Positions 1 through 8,639 of a stretch of 29,291 nt of DNA are shown piece after piece. The stretch lies in NCBI GenBank assembly GCA_016183945.1, contig JACPDP010000025.1, forward strand, positions 1 to 29,291, read 5' to 3'. Position 1 is the first letter of the stretch. Every line of letters begins with the position of its first letter. The notes under the pieces are model-generated. The model was given only the letters and a program-made list of their open reading frames with translations, had not been told where the DNA came from and searched no databases. Position numbers and translations under genes: made by a program. The DNA comes from Magnetospirillum sp. (GTDB lineage: Bacteria; Pseudomonadota; Alphaproteobacteria; Rhodospirillales; Magnetospirillaceae).

Positions 1-56
1 AGCCGCGCCGCCAAATCTGCCGAGATCGACTCGGCCAAACGCTCGATTCCCCCCAT
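1..56 (-). CDS. Possible start of an unidentified gene cut by the left edge
   Basis: On the minus strand an ATG at 56 opens a frame that stays open for 18 codons to the window edge (MGGIERLAESISADLAAR). A GGAGG stretch at 64-68 lies 7 bases upstream, a well-placed ribosome binding site, which is the main reason to call it. It would be transcribed in the same direction as parB and lie 94 bases after the parB stop. Eighteen residues are too few to recognise a family. A plus-strand frame reading through the same bases to a TGA at 91-93 is less protein-like. Confidence 0.4.
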   Translation of the reverse strand, partial: MGGIERLAESISADLAAR

Positions 57-150
57 CCCCACGCCTCCGCTCCATCAAGGGCGGACTCCTTGAATCACGC
101 GGGGATTCCTGACGTCAAGAAAACTGATCCGTGGTGAGATCGCTCCCCCC

Positions 151-1062
151 TCAGCTCCCCGTCAGCCGCGACAGCACGTCGTCGAGCTGTTCCAGCGAAC
201 CATAGTGGATGGTCAGCTCGCCGCCCTTGCCGAGGGACCGGATGGTGACCTTGACGCCCAAGGAATTGGTCAGGTCGCGCTCCAGCGCCGCGGTGTCGGC
301 ATCCCTGGCGGCCGGCGGCCGGCCGCCGCTGACCGCCTTGGCCTTGCCGGCCTCGCCCACCAGCTTTTCGGTCTGGCGGACGTTGAGGTGGCGGCCGACC
401 ACGTCGCGCGCCAGCTTGACGGGCTCGGCGGCGGTGAGCAGGGCGCGGGCGTGACCGGCGGTCAGCTCGCCCTTTTCCAGCATCAGCTTGACCGGATCGG
501 GCAGCGCCAGCAGGCGGATCATGTTGGCGACGTGGCTGCGGCTCTTGCCCACCGCCTTGGCCAGCTCCTCCTGGGTGTGGGAGAAGTCGTCCATCAGGCG
601 GCGGTAGCCGTCGGCTTCCTCCAGCGGCGACAGGTCCTGGCGCTGCAAATTCTCCACCAACGCGACCTCGAGGGCCTCGCGGTCGGACAGCTCGCGCACG
701 ATGACCGGCACCTCGTGCAGCTGGGCGCGCTGGGCGGCGCGCCAGCGGCGTTCGCCGGCGATGATCTCGAAGCCGCCCTCGATGGGACGCACCAGCAGCG
801 GCTGCAGGATGCCCTTCTCACGGATGGATTCGGCCAGGTCGGAGATGCGCTCGTCGTCGAAGGTGCGACGCGGCTGGTACTTGCCCGGCCTCAGCTGCTC
901 GACCGGCAGCAGGCGCAGGCCCTTGACCGCCGGGATGCCGGCGGCGGCGGCGCCCTCGGGCGGCAGAGTGGCGGAGGTGACGGCGGCGATGGCGCTGGCG
1001 GCGCTCTCACCCAGCAGGGCCGACAGGCCGCGGCCCAGGCTCTTTCGTTTTTCTTCGGCCAC
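151..1062 (-). CDS. parB: Chromosome partitioning protein ParB
   Basis: ParB is the parS-binding CTPase clamp that spreads on origin-proximal DNA and is moved by ParA during chromosome segregation. The 303-residue protein is of normal length. It opens with the typical basic KRKSLGRGLSALLG segment (residues 5-18), followed by an Ala/Pro-rich linker. The CTP-binding N-terminal domain includes GERRWRA at 103-109 and ENLQR at 137-141. A helix-turn-helix (about 163-185, with GKSRSHVANMIRLL) reads parS, and the C-terminal dimerisation domain ends at the stop. The start is a GTG four bases after the parA stop, so the two are almost certainly co-transcribed with rsmG upstream. Matching parS sites lie 1.3-3.4 kb away. 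Confidence 0.97.
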   Translation of the reverse strand: MAEEKRKSLGRGLSALLGESAASAIAAVTSATLPPEGAAAAGIPAVKGLRLLPVEQLRPGKYQPRRTFDDERISDLAESIREKGILQPLLVRPIEGGFEIIAGERRWRAAQRAQLHEVPVIVRELSDREALEVALVENLQRQDLSPLEEADGYRRLMDDFSHTQEELAKAVGKSRSHVANMIRLLALPDPVKLMLEKGELTAGHARALLTAAEPVKLARDVVGRHLNVRQTEKLVGEAGKAKAVSGGRPPAARDADTAALERDLTNSLGVKVTIRSLGKGGELTIHYGSLEQLDDVLSRLTGS

Positions 1063-1066
1063 CGTC

Positions 1067-1861
1067 TTAAGCCCTCAGCTCGCGCTCGCGCTTCAGCACT
1101 TCCGAAGCGAGATGGACATAGGCCTCCGCCCCGGCACATTTGAGGTCGTAGAGCAGCACCGGCTTGCCGTGCGACGGCGCCTCGGAGACCCGCACGTTGC
1201 GCGGGATCACCGTCTTGTAGACCTTGTCGCCGAAGAACCCGCGCACGTCGGCGGCCACCATGTCGGACAGGTTGTTGCGCTTGTCGAACATGGTCAGGAC
1301 GATGCCCTGCAGTTCGAGGTCGGGATTGAAGGACTGGCGCACCGCCTCGATGGTCTTGACCAGGTGGCTGACGCCTTCCAGCGCAAAGAACTCGCACTGC
1401 AGCGGCACCATCACCGCCTGGGCCGCCACCAGGGCGTTCAGCGTCAGCAGGTTGAGCGACGGCGGGCAATCGATCAGCACGTAGTCATAGGCGGTCAGGG
1501 TCTCGGCCAGCGATTCGCGCAGCCGCATCTCGCGACGCGGCATCTCCACCAACTCGATCTCGGCGCCCGACAGGTCGACCCCGGACGGCACGACGGACAG
1601 GCCGGGAATCTCGGTGGGCAGCACCGAGTCGGCCAGCGTCGCTTCGCCGATCAGCACATGGTACGAATTCACCGCCCGCGCCGAGCGGTCGATGCCGAGG
1701 CCGGTGCTGGCATTGCCCTGGGGATCAAGGTCGATGATCAGCACCGACTTGCGTGTCGCCGCCATGGCGGTGGCCAAATTGATGGCGGTGGTGGTCTTGC
1801 CCACGCCGCCCTTCTGGTTGGCAATAGCGATGACGCGGGTGGCTTTGCTAGGCTCGACCAC
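1067..1861 (-). CDS. parA: Chromosome partitioning ATPase ParA (Soj family)
   Basis: ParA is a Walker-type ATPase that binds nucleoid DNA as an ATP dimer and is released by ParB, pulling the origin region apart. The 264-residue protein carries the deviant Walker A motif KGGVGKTT at residues 17-24, a DLDPQGNAS segment after the first strand and DCPPSLNLLTLNA for the Walker B region, all diagnostic of chromosomal Soj/ParA. The start is a GTG at 1861, with an AAAGAGG-type ribosome binding site just upstream inside rsmG. It overlaps the end of rsmG by 14 bases, which implies translational coupling. ParB follows after four bases. Confidence 0.97.
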   Translation of the reverse strand: MVEPSKATRVIAIANQKGGVGKTTTAINLATAMAATRKSVLIIDLDPQGNASTGLGIDRSARAVNSYHVLIGEATLADSVLPTEIPGLSVVPSGVDLSGAEIELVEMPRREMRLRESLAETLTAYDYVLIDCPPSLNLLTLNALVAAQAVMVPLQCEFFALEGVSHLVKTIEAVRQSFNPDLELQGIVLTMFDKRNNLSDMVAADVRGFFGDKVYKTVIPRNVRVSEAPSHGKPVLLYDLKCAGAEAYVHLASEVLKRERELRA

Positions 1862-2459
1862 GGTAGACCTCTTTCAGGTAAAGGATGAGTCCGGAGGGGT
1901 CCGAAAGGGAGGGGACCCGGTCGAGGGTGATATTCCAATCTTTCGATGCCTGGGTCAATTCGTCTTCACTGCCGCGCCCCTTCAGGAACAGGCAAATTCC
2001 CCCCGGGGCGAGGTGCGGCGCCGCCCACTCCAGCAATCGCGCCAGCGGCGCCAGGGCGCGGGCGGTCACCACATCGGCGGCCAGCGGCGGCACCTGCTCG
2101 ATGCGGCGGTTGATCACCGTCACCGGGGTGCCGCCGACCCGGGCGGCCTCGCGCAGGAAGGCGCATTTGCGGGCGTCGCTCTCGACCAGGTGCACGTCGG
2201 GGGCCCCCAGCAGCGCCAGCACCAGTCCAGGGAAGCCGGCGCCGCTGCCGAGGTCCACCACCCGGCGGGCCGTCGGCGGAATCAGCGCCAGCAGTTGTGC
2301 CGAATCGAGCATGTGCCGCCGCCACAGCTGCGGCAGCGTATCGGGGCCGACCAGATTGATGCGGGCCTGCCACTTGACCAGCAGATCGGCGTAGGCGCCG
2401 AGGCGCTCGGTTGTTTCACGTGAAACACCAAGTGTGGTGGCGAACTCATCGGGTCCCAC
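1848..2459 (-). CDS. rsmG: 16S rRNA (guanine-527-N7) methyltransferase RsmG (GidB)
   Basis: RsmG methylates N7 of G527 in 16S rRNA using S-adenosylmethionine; its loss gives low-level streptomycin resistance in several bacteria (family knowledge). The 203-residue protein has the SAM-binding loop VVDLGSGAGFPG at about residues 67-78, followed by VHLVESDARKCAFLREA and the TARALAPL segment typical of GidB. The ATG at 2459 has a CGGAG ribosome binding site about 7 bases upstream. An exact parS palindrome (2412-2427) lies inside the gene and encodes part of GVSRETT (residues 11-17), so this N-terminal peptide is set partly by the partition site. The gene lies between mnmG and parA in the same direction. 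Confidence 0.96.
   Translation of the reverse strand: MGPDEFATTLGVSRETTERLGAYADLLVKWQARINLVGPDTLPQLWRRHMLDSAQLLALIPPTARRVVDLGSGAGFPGLVLALLGAPDVHLVESDARKCAFLREAARVGGTPVTVINRRIEQVPPLAADVVTARALAPLARLLEWAAPHLAPGGICLFLKGRGSEDELTQASKDWNITLDRVPSLSDPSGLILYLKEVYRGRA
2412..2427. promoter_or_regulatory. parS: parS centromere site 1 (perfect consensus), inside rsmG
   Basis: The 16 bases TGTTTCACGTGAAACA form a perfect palindrome identical to the bacterial parS consensus bound by ParB. The site is inside the rsmG coding sequence, 1.35 kb upstream of parB and about 12.4 kb from the proposed origin, a typical parS distance. Confidence 0.95.
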
Positions 2460-2483
2460 AAGTCACTCCGTTATGCTGTGGTC

Positions 2484-2499
2484 TGTTTCACGTGAAACG
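2484..2499. promoter_or_regulatory. parS: parS centromere site 2 (15 of 16 bases), between mnmG and rsmG
   Basis: TGTTTCACGTGAAACG differs from the parS consensus only in the last base. It lies in the 61-base gap between the mnmG stop and the rsmG start, 57 bases from the end of site 1. Bound ParB could also affect transcription of rsmG-parAB, which is inference. Confidence 0.92.
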
Positions 2500-3395
2500 C
2501 TATAGGTTGGGGCGCCACCCTCACGCCACCGCCCCCTTCTTCACATGCGCCAGCAGCGCCGTCAACGCCGCCGGGGTGACGCCGGGGATGCGCGCCGCCG
2601 CCGCCAGGGTGGCCGGGCGGGCCGCCTTCAGCTTGTGGCGCACCTCGTTCGATAGCGAGCCGATGGCGTCGTAATCCACCGCCGCCCCCAGACCCAGCCT
2701 CTCCTCGCGCCGGTAGGCGCGGATGTCGGCCTCCTGGCGGCCGAGATAGCCGGCATAGCGGGCCTCGATCTCCAACTGCTCGGCCACGTCGGGGGCAAAG
2801 CCGCCCAGCTCCGGCCACAGCAGCGCCAGCCGCGCCAGGTCGATGCCGGGATAGCCCAGGATATCCAGGGCACTGCGCACCATGCCGTCGCGGTTGACCT
2901 CCAGCCCGGCGCGGGCCAGCACGGTGGGCGAGGCCCGCAACTCCCGAAGCAGTTGGCGCGCCGCCTCCAGGGCGGTGGATTTCTTACGGAAGCGGTTCGA
3001 TCGTGCCGCCCCCACACACCCCGCCGCCTCGCCCTTGGGGGTCAGCCGCAGATCGGCATTGTCGGCGCGCAGCAGCAGCCGGTATTCGGCCCGCGAGGTG
3101 AACATGCGGTAGGGCTCGACCGTCCCCAGCGTCACCAGATCGTCCACCAGCACCCCCATATAGGCGTCGGCCCGATCCAGCGTCAGGCCCCTGCCCCGTC
3201 CACTCCCACCAACGCCCGTCCCATCCTCCCCCGCGGTCACGGCGGCATTGACGCCGGCCAGCAGCCCCTGCGCCGCCGCCTCCTCATAGCCGGTGGTGCC
3301 GTTGATCTGACCGGCCAGGAACAGCCCGGCCACCCGGCGGGTCTCCAGCGTCGGCTCCAGCTCGCGCGGATCGACGAAGTCGTATTCGATGGCGT

Positions 3396-3469
3396 AGCCC
3401 GGCCGCAGGATCTCGGCCCGCTCCAGCCCGGGGACCGGGCCGCACCATCTTCACCCGCTCCAGACCTGG
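3396..3469 (-). repeat. Imperfect tandem duplication of 37 bases breaking mnmG
   Basis: Read on the minus strand, 3469-3433 and 3432-3396 are two head-to-tail 37-base units that match at 27 of 37 positions. Both encode the MnmG segment PGLER-x-x-x-x-RPG. The differences are mostly at third codon positions plus a few that change amino acids (VKMV versus AEIL). Because 37 is not a multiple of three, the second unit is out of frame with the first. Confidence 0.85.
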
Positions 3470-4436
3470 GATGCTGGCGAGGATCGCAAGCTGGACCTCC
3501 TCCGGCAGCGAGGTCGAGATGCCGTTGGGATAGACGGTGTGGTCGTCGAGTCCCTCGGGCTCGAGGAAAATCTGGTGGCGGTCGCGCTCGGCGAAGCGCA
3601 CCACCTTGTCCTCGATGCTGGGGCAATAGCGCGGCCCGGTGCTGGTGATCTGGCCCGAATACATCGGCGCCCGCCGCAGGTTGGCGCGGATGATGGCGTG
3701 CGTCGAGGGCGTGGTGGCGGTGATGCCGCAGGCCACCTGCGGCGTGGTGATGCGCTCGGTAAGGAACGAGAACGGCCGCGGCGGCGCGTCGCCCGGCTGC
3801 ATCTCCAGGCCGGCCCAGTCGATGGTGCGGCCGTCCAGCCGCGCCGGGGTGCCGGTCTTCAGGCGGCCCAGCGCGAAGCCGCAGCGCTCCAGCGTCGCCG
3901 ACAAGCCGGCGGACGGCGCGTCGCCCATGCGCCCGGCCGGCCAGGTGCGCTCACCGAGATGGATCAGGCCGCGCAGGAAGGTGCCGGTGGTCAGCACCAC
4001 CGCGCCGCAGCCGAGGCGGCGGCCGTCGGCCAGAACCACCGCCGCCACCCGGCCGGCGCGCAGCTCCAGGTCCTCCACCGAGGCGGCGAGCAGCGCCAGA
4101 TTGTCCTGCTCGTCCAGCAGGGTCCGCATGGCCTGGCGATAGAGCCTGCGGTCGGCCTGGGCGCGCGGCCCCTGGACGGCCGGTCCCTTGCTGCGATTGA
4201 GCATGCGGAACTGGATGCCGGCCCGGTCGATGACGCGGCCCATCAGCCCGTCGAGCGCGTCGATCTCGCGCACCAGCTGGCCCTTGGCGAGGCCGCCGAT
4301 GGCCGGGTTGCACGACATCTCGCCGACCGTCTCCAGCCGCTGGGTGACCAGCAGGGTGCGGGCGCCCGTGCGCGCCGCGGCGGCGGCGGCCTCACAGCCG
4401 GCATGCCCCGCCCCCACCACGATGACGTCGACGTTC

Positions 4437-4452
4437 TGTTTCACGTGAAACG
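4437..4452. promoter_or_regulatory. parS: parS centromere site 3 (15 of 16 bases), at the 5' end of mnmG
   Basis: TGTTTCACGTGAAACG, one mismatch from the parS consensus, lies within the first codons of mnmG and encodes FHVKQ at residues 11-15. It is about 10.1 kb from the left end of the proposed origin and 1.95 kb from site 2. Confidence 0.9.
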
Positions 4453-4522
4453 GCCCCAAGGGTAATGGTCGCGGCACCATGCCCTAGTGGCCATCGACTT
4501 ATCAAGAGACACCGACGACGTT

Positions 4523-4539
4523 TGGAGCGCGGGCGCCCC
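4523..4539. repeat. Half copy of the GGAGCGCGGGC repeat
   Basis: TTGGAGCGCGGGCGCCC directly after the mnmE stop shares TTGGAGCGCGGGC with the left arm of the 10555-10609 hairpin, and TGGAGCGCGGGCG with that of the 5853-5914 element. No second arm is present, so it looks like a truncated copy. The internal GGGCGCCC is a short palindrome of its own. Confidence 0.5.
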
Positions 4540-5838
4540 TCACTTGCCGATGCAGAACTCGGCGAACACCACGTCCAGCACGTCCTCGACGTCGATGCGG
4601 CCGGTGATGCGGCCCAGGGCGCGGGCCGCCAGCCGCAGGTCCTCGGCGGCCAGTTCCATGCCCGGCGAGGGGTCGAAGCGCCGGAGCGCCGCGACGCAGT
4701 CCTCGACGGCGGCGCGGTGGCGGGCGCGGGTCAGCACGGCGGGGGCGGCGGCCGCCATGCGGGCGGCGACCTCCTGCTCCAGCCGCGCCACCAGGGTGTC
4801 GAGGCCGTCGCCGCTGCGGGCCGAGATCGGCAGCATGCCGGGGGGCGGCGGGCCGGCGGCGACGTCCATCTTGTTGACCACCGAGAGCGTGGCGCCGTCC
4901 ACCACCGCCAGGGTATGCGGATCGAGCTCGGGCAGCCGGCCGGCGTCGAACACCGCCAGCTTGAGGTCGGCGGTCTCGGCGCGGGCCAGGGCGCGGCGGA
5001 TGCCCTCGGCCTCGACCTCCTCGCCCGCCTCGCGCAGGCCGGCGGTATCGGCCACCACCACCGGCCAGCCGCCCAGGTCGAGATGGACCTCGACCACGTC
5101 GCGGGTGGTGCCGGCGTGGTGGGAGACGATGGCGGCATCGCGACCGGCCAGCCGGTTCAGCAGGCTGGACTTGCCGGCATTGGGCGCCCCCAGGATGGCG
5201 ATGTGGACGCCGTCGCGCAGCCGCTCGCCGCGATGGCCGTCGGCGAGGTGGGCGGACAGTTCGGCGGCCAGGGCGGCCACCTCCCCCGCCGCCTGCGCCA
5301 GCACCGCGTCGGGAATGCCCTCGTCGGCGAAATCGATCACCGCTTCGAGATGCGCCAGCGCCGCCACCAGACGCGCCCGCCATCGATCGGTCAGCCTGGC
5401 CAGGGCGCCATCCATCTGCCGCAACGCCTGACGCCGCTGGGCGGCGGTCTCGGCCTCCACCAGATCGGCGATGGCCTCGGCGCGGGTGAGGTCGAGCTTG
5501 CCGTTGAGGAAGGCGCGCTTGCTGAACTCGCCCGCCTCGGCCGGCCGCAGGCCCAGCCCATTCAGCGCCTCGGAAAGAGCGGCGGCCACGGCGCGGCCGC
5601 CATGCAGCTGCAGCTCGGCCACGTCCTCGCCGGTGAAGCTGTGGGGCGCCGGGAACCACAGCGCCAGGCCGTCGTCGATGTCGCCGAGACGGACACGCGC
5701 CGCGACGCGGGGCGGCGGCAGCCGGCCGGCCAGCCGTTCCAGGGCGAGGCCGGCCCGTGGCCCCGACAGCCGCCACACCGCCACCCCGGCGCGGCCGGCC
5801 CCGCTGGCCAAGGCGTAGATAGTGTCACGGGTGGTCAT
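4540..5838 (-). CDS. mnmE: tRNA modification GTPase MnmE (TrmE)
   Basis: MnmE is the GTPase and tetrahydrofolate-binding partner of MnmG in modifying U34 of tRNAs that read split codon boxes. The 432-residue protein has the N-terminal folate-binding domain (TIYALASGAGRAGVAVWRLSG, residues 6-26). Helical segments flank an inserted G domain with G1 GAPNAGKS at 217-224, G2 HAGTTRD at 241-247, G3 DTAGLRE at 264-270 and G4 NKMD. The protein ends in CIGK, the invariant C-terminus carrying the catalytically required Cys, so the 3' end is intact. The ATG at 5838 matches the expected N-terminus, although its ribosome binding site is weak. It precedes mnmG by 59 bases, so the two partner enzymes are probably co-transcribed. 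Confidence 0.97.
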   Translation of the reverse strand: MTTRDTIYALASGAGRAGVAVWRLSGPRAGLALERLAGRLPPPRVAARVRLGDIDDGLALWFPAPHSFTGEDVAELQLHGGRAVAAALSEALNGLGLRPAEAGEFSKRAFLNGKLDLTRAEAIADLVEAETAAQRRQALRQMDGALARLTDRWRARLVAALAHLEAVIDFADEGIPDAVLAQAAGEVAALAAELSAHLADGHRGERLRDGVHIAILGAPNAGKSSLLNRLAGRDAAIVSHHAGTTRDVVEVHLDLGGWPVVVADTAGLREAGEEVEAEGIRRALARAETADLKLAVFDAGRLPELDPHTLAVVDGATLSVVNKMDVAAGPPPPGMLPISARSGDGLDTLVARLEQEVAARMAAAAPAVLTRARHRAAVEDCVAALRRFDPSPGMELAAEDLRLAARALGRITGRIDVEDVLDVVFAEFCIGK

Positions 5839-5852
5839 TGCCGGCGGCTCAC

Positions 5853-5914
5853 TGGAGCGCGGGCGTCCCGCCCGCTAAAGGCGTTTCCGGGGCGGACGAG
5901 ACGCCCGCGCTCCA
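5853..5914. repeat. GC-rich palindromic intergenic repeat (imperfect copy)
   Basis: The left arm starts TGGAGCGCGGGCGTC at 5853 and the right arm ends with its exact complement at 5914. The inner parts of the arms pair with a few mismatches around a loop near 5876-5890. The outer sequence is nearly the same as the hairpin at 10555-10609. It lies between the ferredoxin stop (5920) and the mnmE start (5838). A transcript would fold strongly, but there is no U-run, so I call it a repeat rather than a terminator. Confidence 0.75.
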
Positions 5915-5919
5915 TGGAA

Positions 5920-6261
5920 TTACAGCGCCGGCCGGGCATCCGGCTGCAGCATCAGCCGCGCCACCCGGCCGCCCTCCACCACATGGACCCGCAGGATTTC
6001 GTCGACGTCGGCGGTGGAGCGATAGGCGTACCAGACGCCTTCGGGATAGATCACCATCACCGGCCCCAGCTCGCAGCGGTCGAGACAGCCGGCCGAATTG
6101 ATGCGGACATCGCCGAGGCCCAGCTCCTTGGCGCGCGCCTTCATGTAATCGCGCAGCCGCTCGGAGCCGCGGCCGGCGCAAGAGCCGCGGGCATGGCCGT
6201 CGGGGCGGCGATTGGTGCAGGCGAAGACGTGGACACGATAAAAGGGGGCTGGATCGGTCAT
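5920..6261 (-). CDS. Thioredoxin-like [2Fe-2S] ferredoxin
   Basis: This 113-residue protein resembles the small thioredoxin-fold (2Fe-2S) ferredoxins. The four cluster ligands are visible: Cys14 (VFACTNRR), Cys28 (GSCAG), Cys59 (SAGCLD) and Cys63 (DRCELGP), with the family's CxxxC second pair followed by [13 protein letters not shown]. It is a soluble cytoplasmic electron carrier; its redox partner cannot be told from sequence. I place the start at the ATG at 6261, because the open frame further upstream is a shadow of the neighbouring gene. This ATG overlaps the TGA of the DUF6489-like gene (ATGA), so the two are translationally coupled. The GC-rich repeat follows 6 bases after the stop. Confidence 0.88.
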   Translation of the reverse strand: MTDPAPFYRVHVFACTNRRPDGHARGSCAGRGSERLRDYMKARAKELGLGDVRINSAGCLDRCELGPVMVIYPEGVWYAYRSTADVDEILRVHVVEGGRVARLMLQPDARPAL

Positions 6262-6512
6262 GCAGTCGTTTCGCGCTTGCGGGGGGTGCCGGTGAACTGG
6301 GCCCAGAACATCTTTTGCATCTGCTCCATGCCTTGGACCCCGGCGGGCAGCCAGGTCTTGATCATGGTTTCGGGATCCATGGCCTGCAGGTTGGCGGTCA
6401 TGCGGTCCTGGATCTCCTTCATGACCGCGTCCTGCATCGGCTTGACATCGGGCAAGCCAAAGAAGGACCTCGCTTCTTCCGGGGTGCAGTCCACGTCCAG
6501 AGTGATTTTCAT
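6258..6512 (-). CDS. Small DUF6489-like protein of unknown function
   Basis: This 84-residue protein begins [20 protein letters not shown] and continues with [32 protein letters not shown] and [10 protein letters not shown]. That is the pattern of the small alphaproteobacterial family I know as DUF6489, identified from memory. No catalytic motif or membrane segment is visible; the acidic, Met-rich, mostly helical sequence suggests a small soluble protein. The ATG at 6512 has an AGGGAGA ribosome binding site upstream. Its stop overlaps the ferredoxin start, so the pair form a two-gene operon. It is divergent from the yyaL-like gene across about 100 bases, where the promoters for both directions must lie. 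Confidence 0.8.
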   Translation of the reverse strand: MKITLDVDCTPEEARSFFGLPDVKPMQDAVMKEIQDRMTANLQAMDPETMIKTWLPAGVQGMEQMQKMFWAQFTGTPRKRETTA

Positions 6513-6614
6513 GGCGCCATCTCCCTGGCATCTCGTTCTTGTGATTCGATGTCGGCAACCCAAACTAAGCCTTTGAACCCTTACGTGCAACGCCCGCCCG
6601 CCCGAGGTACCCCG

Positions 6615-8630
6615 ATGGCAGCCAACCTCCTGGCCCAAGAGACCAGCCCCTACCTCCTCCAGCATAAGGACAACCCGGTGGCGTGGCGGCCGTGGGGAAC
6701 GCAGGCTCTCGCCGAGGCCAAGGCGGCCAACAAGCCCATTCTGCTGTCGGTGGGCTATGCCGCCTGCCACTGGTGCCACGTCATGGCGCATGAGAGCTTC
6801 GAGGACCCCGCCACCGCCGGACTGATGAACGAGCTGTTCGTCCCCATCAAGGTCGACCGCGAGGAGCGGCCCGACCTCGATGCCCTCTATCAGCAGGCGC
6901 TGACCATGATGGGGCAGCAGGGCGGATGGCCGCTCACCATGTTCCTGACGCCGGCCGGCGAGCCGTTCTGGGGCGGCACCTATTTCCCGCCCACCTCGCG
7001 CTGGGGCCGTCCCGGCTTCCCCGACGTGCTGCACTCGGTGGCCGCCACCTGGAAGACCGAGCCCGACCGCGTCGGCCAGAACGTCGCCGCCATGCGCGCC
7101 GGCCTTGAGGCCGAGGCCCGTGCGCCCGGCGCCGGCGAGCTTTCGCAGGAGATGCTGGACCGCTGCGCCGGTCAGGTGCTGCGCCTGCTCGACCCCGAAC
7201 ACGGTGGTCTGATGGGAGCGCCCAAATTCCCCCAGCCGGGGCTGTTCCAGTTCCTGTGGAAGGCCGGCTGGCGCAGCGGCGACGAGCGCCTGCGCGAGGC
7301 GGTGACGCTGACGCTCGACCACATCTGCTTCGGCGGCATCTGCGACCACCTCGGCGGCGGCTTCATGCGCTATTCCACCGACGAGGCCTGGTTGGCGCCG
7401 CATTTCGAAAAGATGCTCTACGACAACGCCCAGCTGATCGAGCTGTTGACCCTGGTGTGGAAAGGCACCCGCAATCCGCTCTACCGCGCTCGGGTCGCCG
7501 AGGCCGCGGAATGGGTGCTGCGCGAGATGATCGCCGAGGACGGCGCCTTCGCCGCCACCCTGGATGCCGACAGCGAGGGCGAGGAGGGCCGCTTCTACAC
7601 CTGGACCGCCGAGGAGATCGCCACCCACCTCGACGAGGACGCGGCCCGCTACTTCTGCCAGGCCTACGACGTGCGGCCGGGCGGCAACTGGGAGGGCCGC
7701 ACCATCCTGCACCGCAACCACCCCAACCAGCCGGTGGGAGTCGACGAGATGCTGGCCGACGCCCGCGCCGTGTTGTGGCGGGTGCGCGAGGCGCGGGTGC
7801 GGCCGGATCGCGACGACAAGGTGCTGGCCGACTGGAACGGCATGATGATCACCGCGTTGGCGGGGGCCGGCTTCACCTTCGCCATGCCGCGCTGGATCGA
7901 CGCCGCCCGTACCGCCTTCGAGGCGGTGCGGCGCCGCATGAGCCTGCCCCACGACCGTCTGGCCCATTCCATGCGCTTCGGCCGGCGAGGTAGCGCCTCG
8001 GTGATCGACGACTACGCCCAGATGATCCGCGCCGCCCTGGCCTTGGCCGAGGTCACCGGCGAGGCCGGGCTGGTGGAGCAGGCCGCCGCCTGGGCGGCCG
8101 CCGCCCGCCGCCACCATTGGGACGGGGCATCCGGCGGCTGGTTCCTCTCGGCCGACGACGCCGCCGACGTGGTGGTGCGCGGCAAGCCGGCCTTCGACGG
8201 CGCCACGCCCTCGGGCAACGGCGCCATGGCCGAGGCGCTGGCGCGGCTGTGGCTGGCCACCGGCGCGGCTGGCTGGCGCGACCTGGCCGACGCCACCGTG
8301 GCGGCGTTCTCGGCGGCGGCGTCCGAACAGTTCGCCAGCATGACGGCGCTGCTCGGCGCCTTCGAGCTGGTGAGCCGTCCCACCCAGGTGGTGGTGGTCG
8401 GCCCGCCCGGCGCGACTGCCGACGCGCTGCTGCAGGCGGTGGCCGAGGCGCCGGCGACGACGTTGTCGCTGATCCGCGCGGGCGACGGCACCGCCCTGCC
8501 CGAGCGTCACCCCGCCCACGGCAAAGACATGGTCGAGCGCCGCCCCACCGCCTATGTCTGCCACGCCTTCACCTGCTCCGCCCCCATCGTCGACGCCACA
8601 CGGTTGCAGGAAGCCCTCTCGTCGGGATAG
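6615..8630 (+). CDS. Thioredoxin-domain protein of the YyaL/SPATA20 (DUF255) family
   Basis: The 671-residue protein has an N-terminal thioredoxin-like domain of the DUF255 type ([21 protein letters not shown], then [25 protein letters not shown]). The CxxC pair is Cys51 and Cys54. It continues with [23 protein letters not shown], and a long C-terminal part resembling (alpha/alpha)6-barrel glycan-processing enzymes. Length agrees with bacterial YyaL (about 690 residues). The biochemical role of this widespread family is not settled. The ATG at 6615 follows GAGG at 6604-6607. The frame is open 100 codons further upstream, but that part overlaps the divergent gene and lacks family features. It is the first gene of a plus-strand operon with ogt, a quinone reductase and a small membrane protein. 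Confidence 0.93.
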   Translation: MAANLLAQETSPYLLQHKDNPVAWRPWGTQALAEAKAANKPILLSVGYAACHWCHVMAHESFEDPATAGLMNELFVPIKVDREERPDLDALYQQALTMMGQQGGWPLTMFLTPAGEPFWGGTYFPPTSRWGRPGFPDVLHSVAATWKTEPDRVGQNVAAMRAGLEAEARAPGAGELSQEMLDRCAGQVLRLLDPEHGGLMGAPKFPQPGLFQFLWKAGWRSGDERLREAVTLTLDHICFGGICDHLGGGFMRYSTDEAWLAPHFEKMLYDNAQLIELLTLVWKGTRNPLYRARVAEAAEWVLREMIAEDGAFAATLDADSEGEEGRFYTWTAEEIATHLDEDAARYFCQAYDVRPGGNWEGRTILHRNHPNQPVGVDEMLADARAVLWRVREARVRPDRDDKVLADWNGMMITALAGAGFTFAMPRWIDAARTAFEAVRRRMSLPHDRLAHSMRFGRRGSASVIDDYAQMIRAALALAEVTGEAGLVEQAAAWAAAARRHHWDGASGGWFLSADDAADVVVRGKPAFDGATPSGNGAMAEALARLWLATGAAGWRDLADATVAAFSAAASEQFASMTALLGAFELVSRPTQVVVVGPPGATADALLQAVAEAPATTLSLIRAGDGTALPERHPAHGKDMVERRPTAYVCHAFTCSAPIVDATRLQEALSSG

Positions 8631-8639
8631 AATCGCGCC

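Larger units (their letters stand above)
2521..4480 (-). pseudogene. mnmG: tRNA U34 carboxymethylaminomethyl-modifying enzyme MnmG (GidA), frameshifted as given
   Basis: MnmG is the FAD-dependent partner of MnmE in installing (carboxymethyl)aminomethyl groups at C5 of wobble U34 in tRNAs. The FAD motif [10 protein letters not shown] (residues 21-30), the signature [13 protein letters not shown] and the second signature [17 protein letters not shown] are all present, but the last is in a different frame. Codons run intact from the ATG at 4480 to about 3470. A 37-base unit then appears twice (3433-3469 and 3396-3432), giving [12 protein letters not shown] followed by [12 protein letters not shown] one frame over. 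Relatives have one copy. Deleting either 37-base unit restores a 640-residue frame ending at 2521, a normal MnmG length. The N-terminus FHVKQ is encoded by a parS site. An assembly join, a sequencing error or a true mutation are all possible. Confidence 0.9.

Noticed and set aside
3396..3469. Programmed ribosomal frameshift in mnmG
   Set aside because: There is no slippery heptamer or matching downstream structure, and a shift would still leave a duplicated 12-residue segment not seen in MnmG; a duplication or assembly join explains it more simply.
4465..6576. 703-codon open frame on the plus strand across mnmE
   Set aside because: It lies opposite mnmE and the ferredoxin, is low-complexity His/Gln/Gly/Arg-rich, and has no family features; it is a GC-rich antisense shadow.
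6258..8564. 768-codon minus-strand frame opposite the yyaL-like gene
   Set aside because: Only its last 84 codons are a real gene (the DUF6489-like protein); the rest is the complement of a well-recognised family protein.
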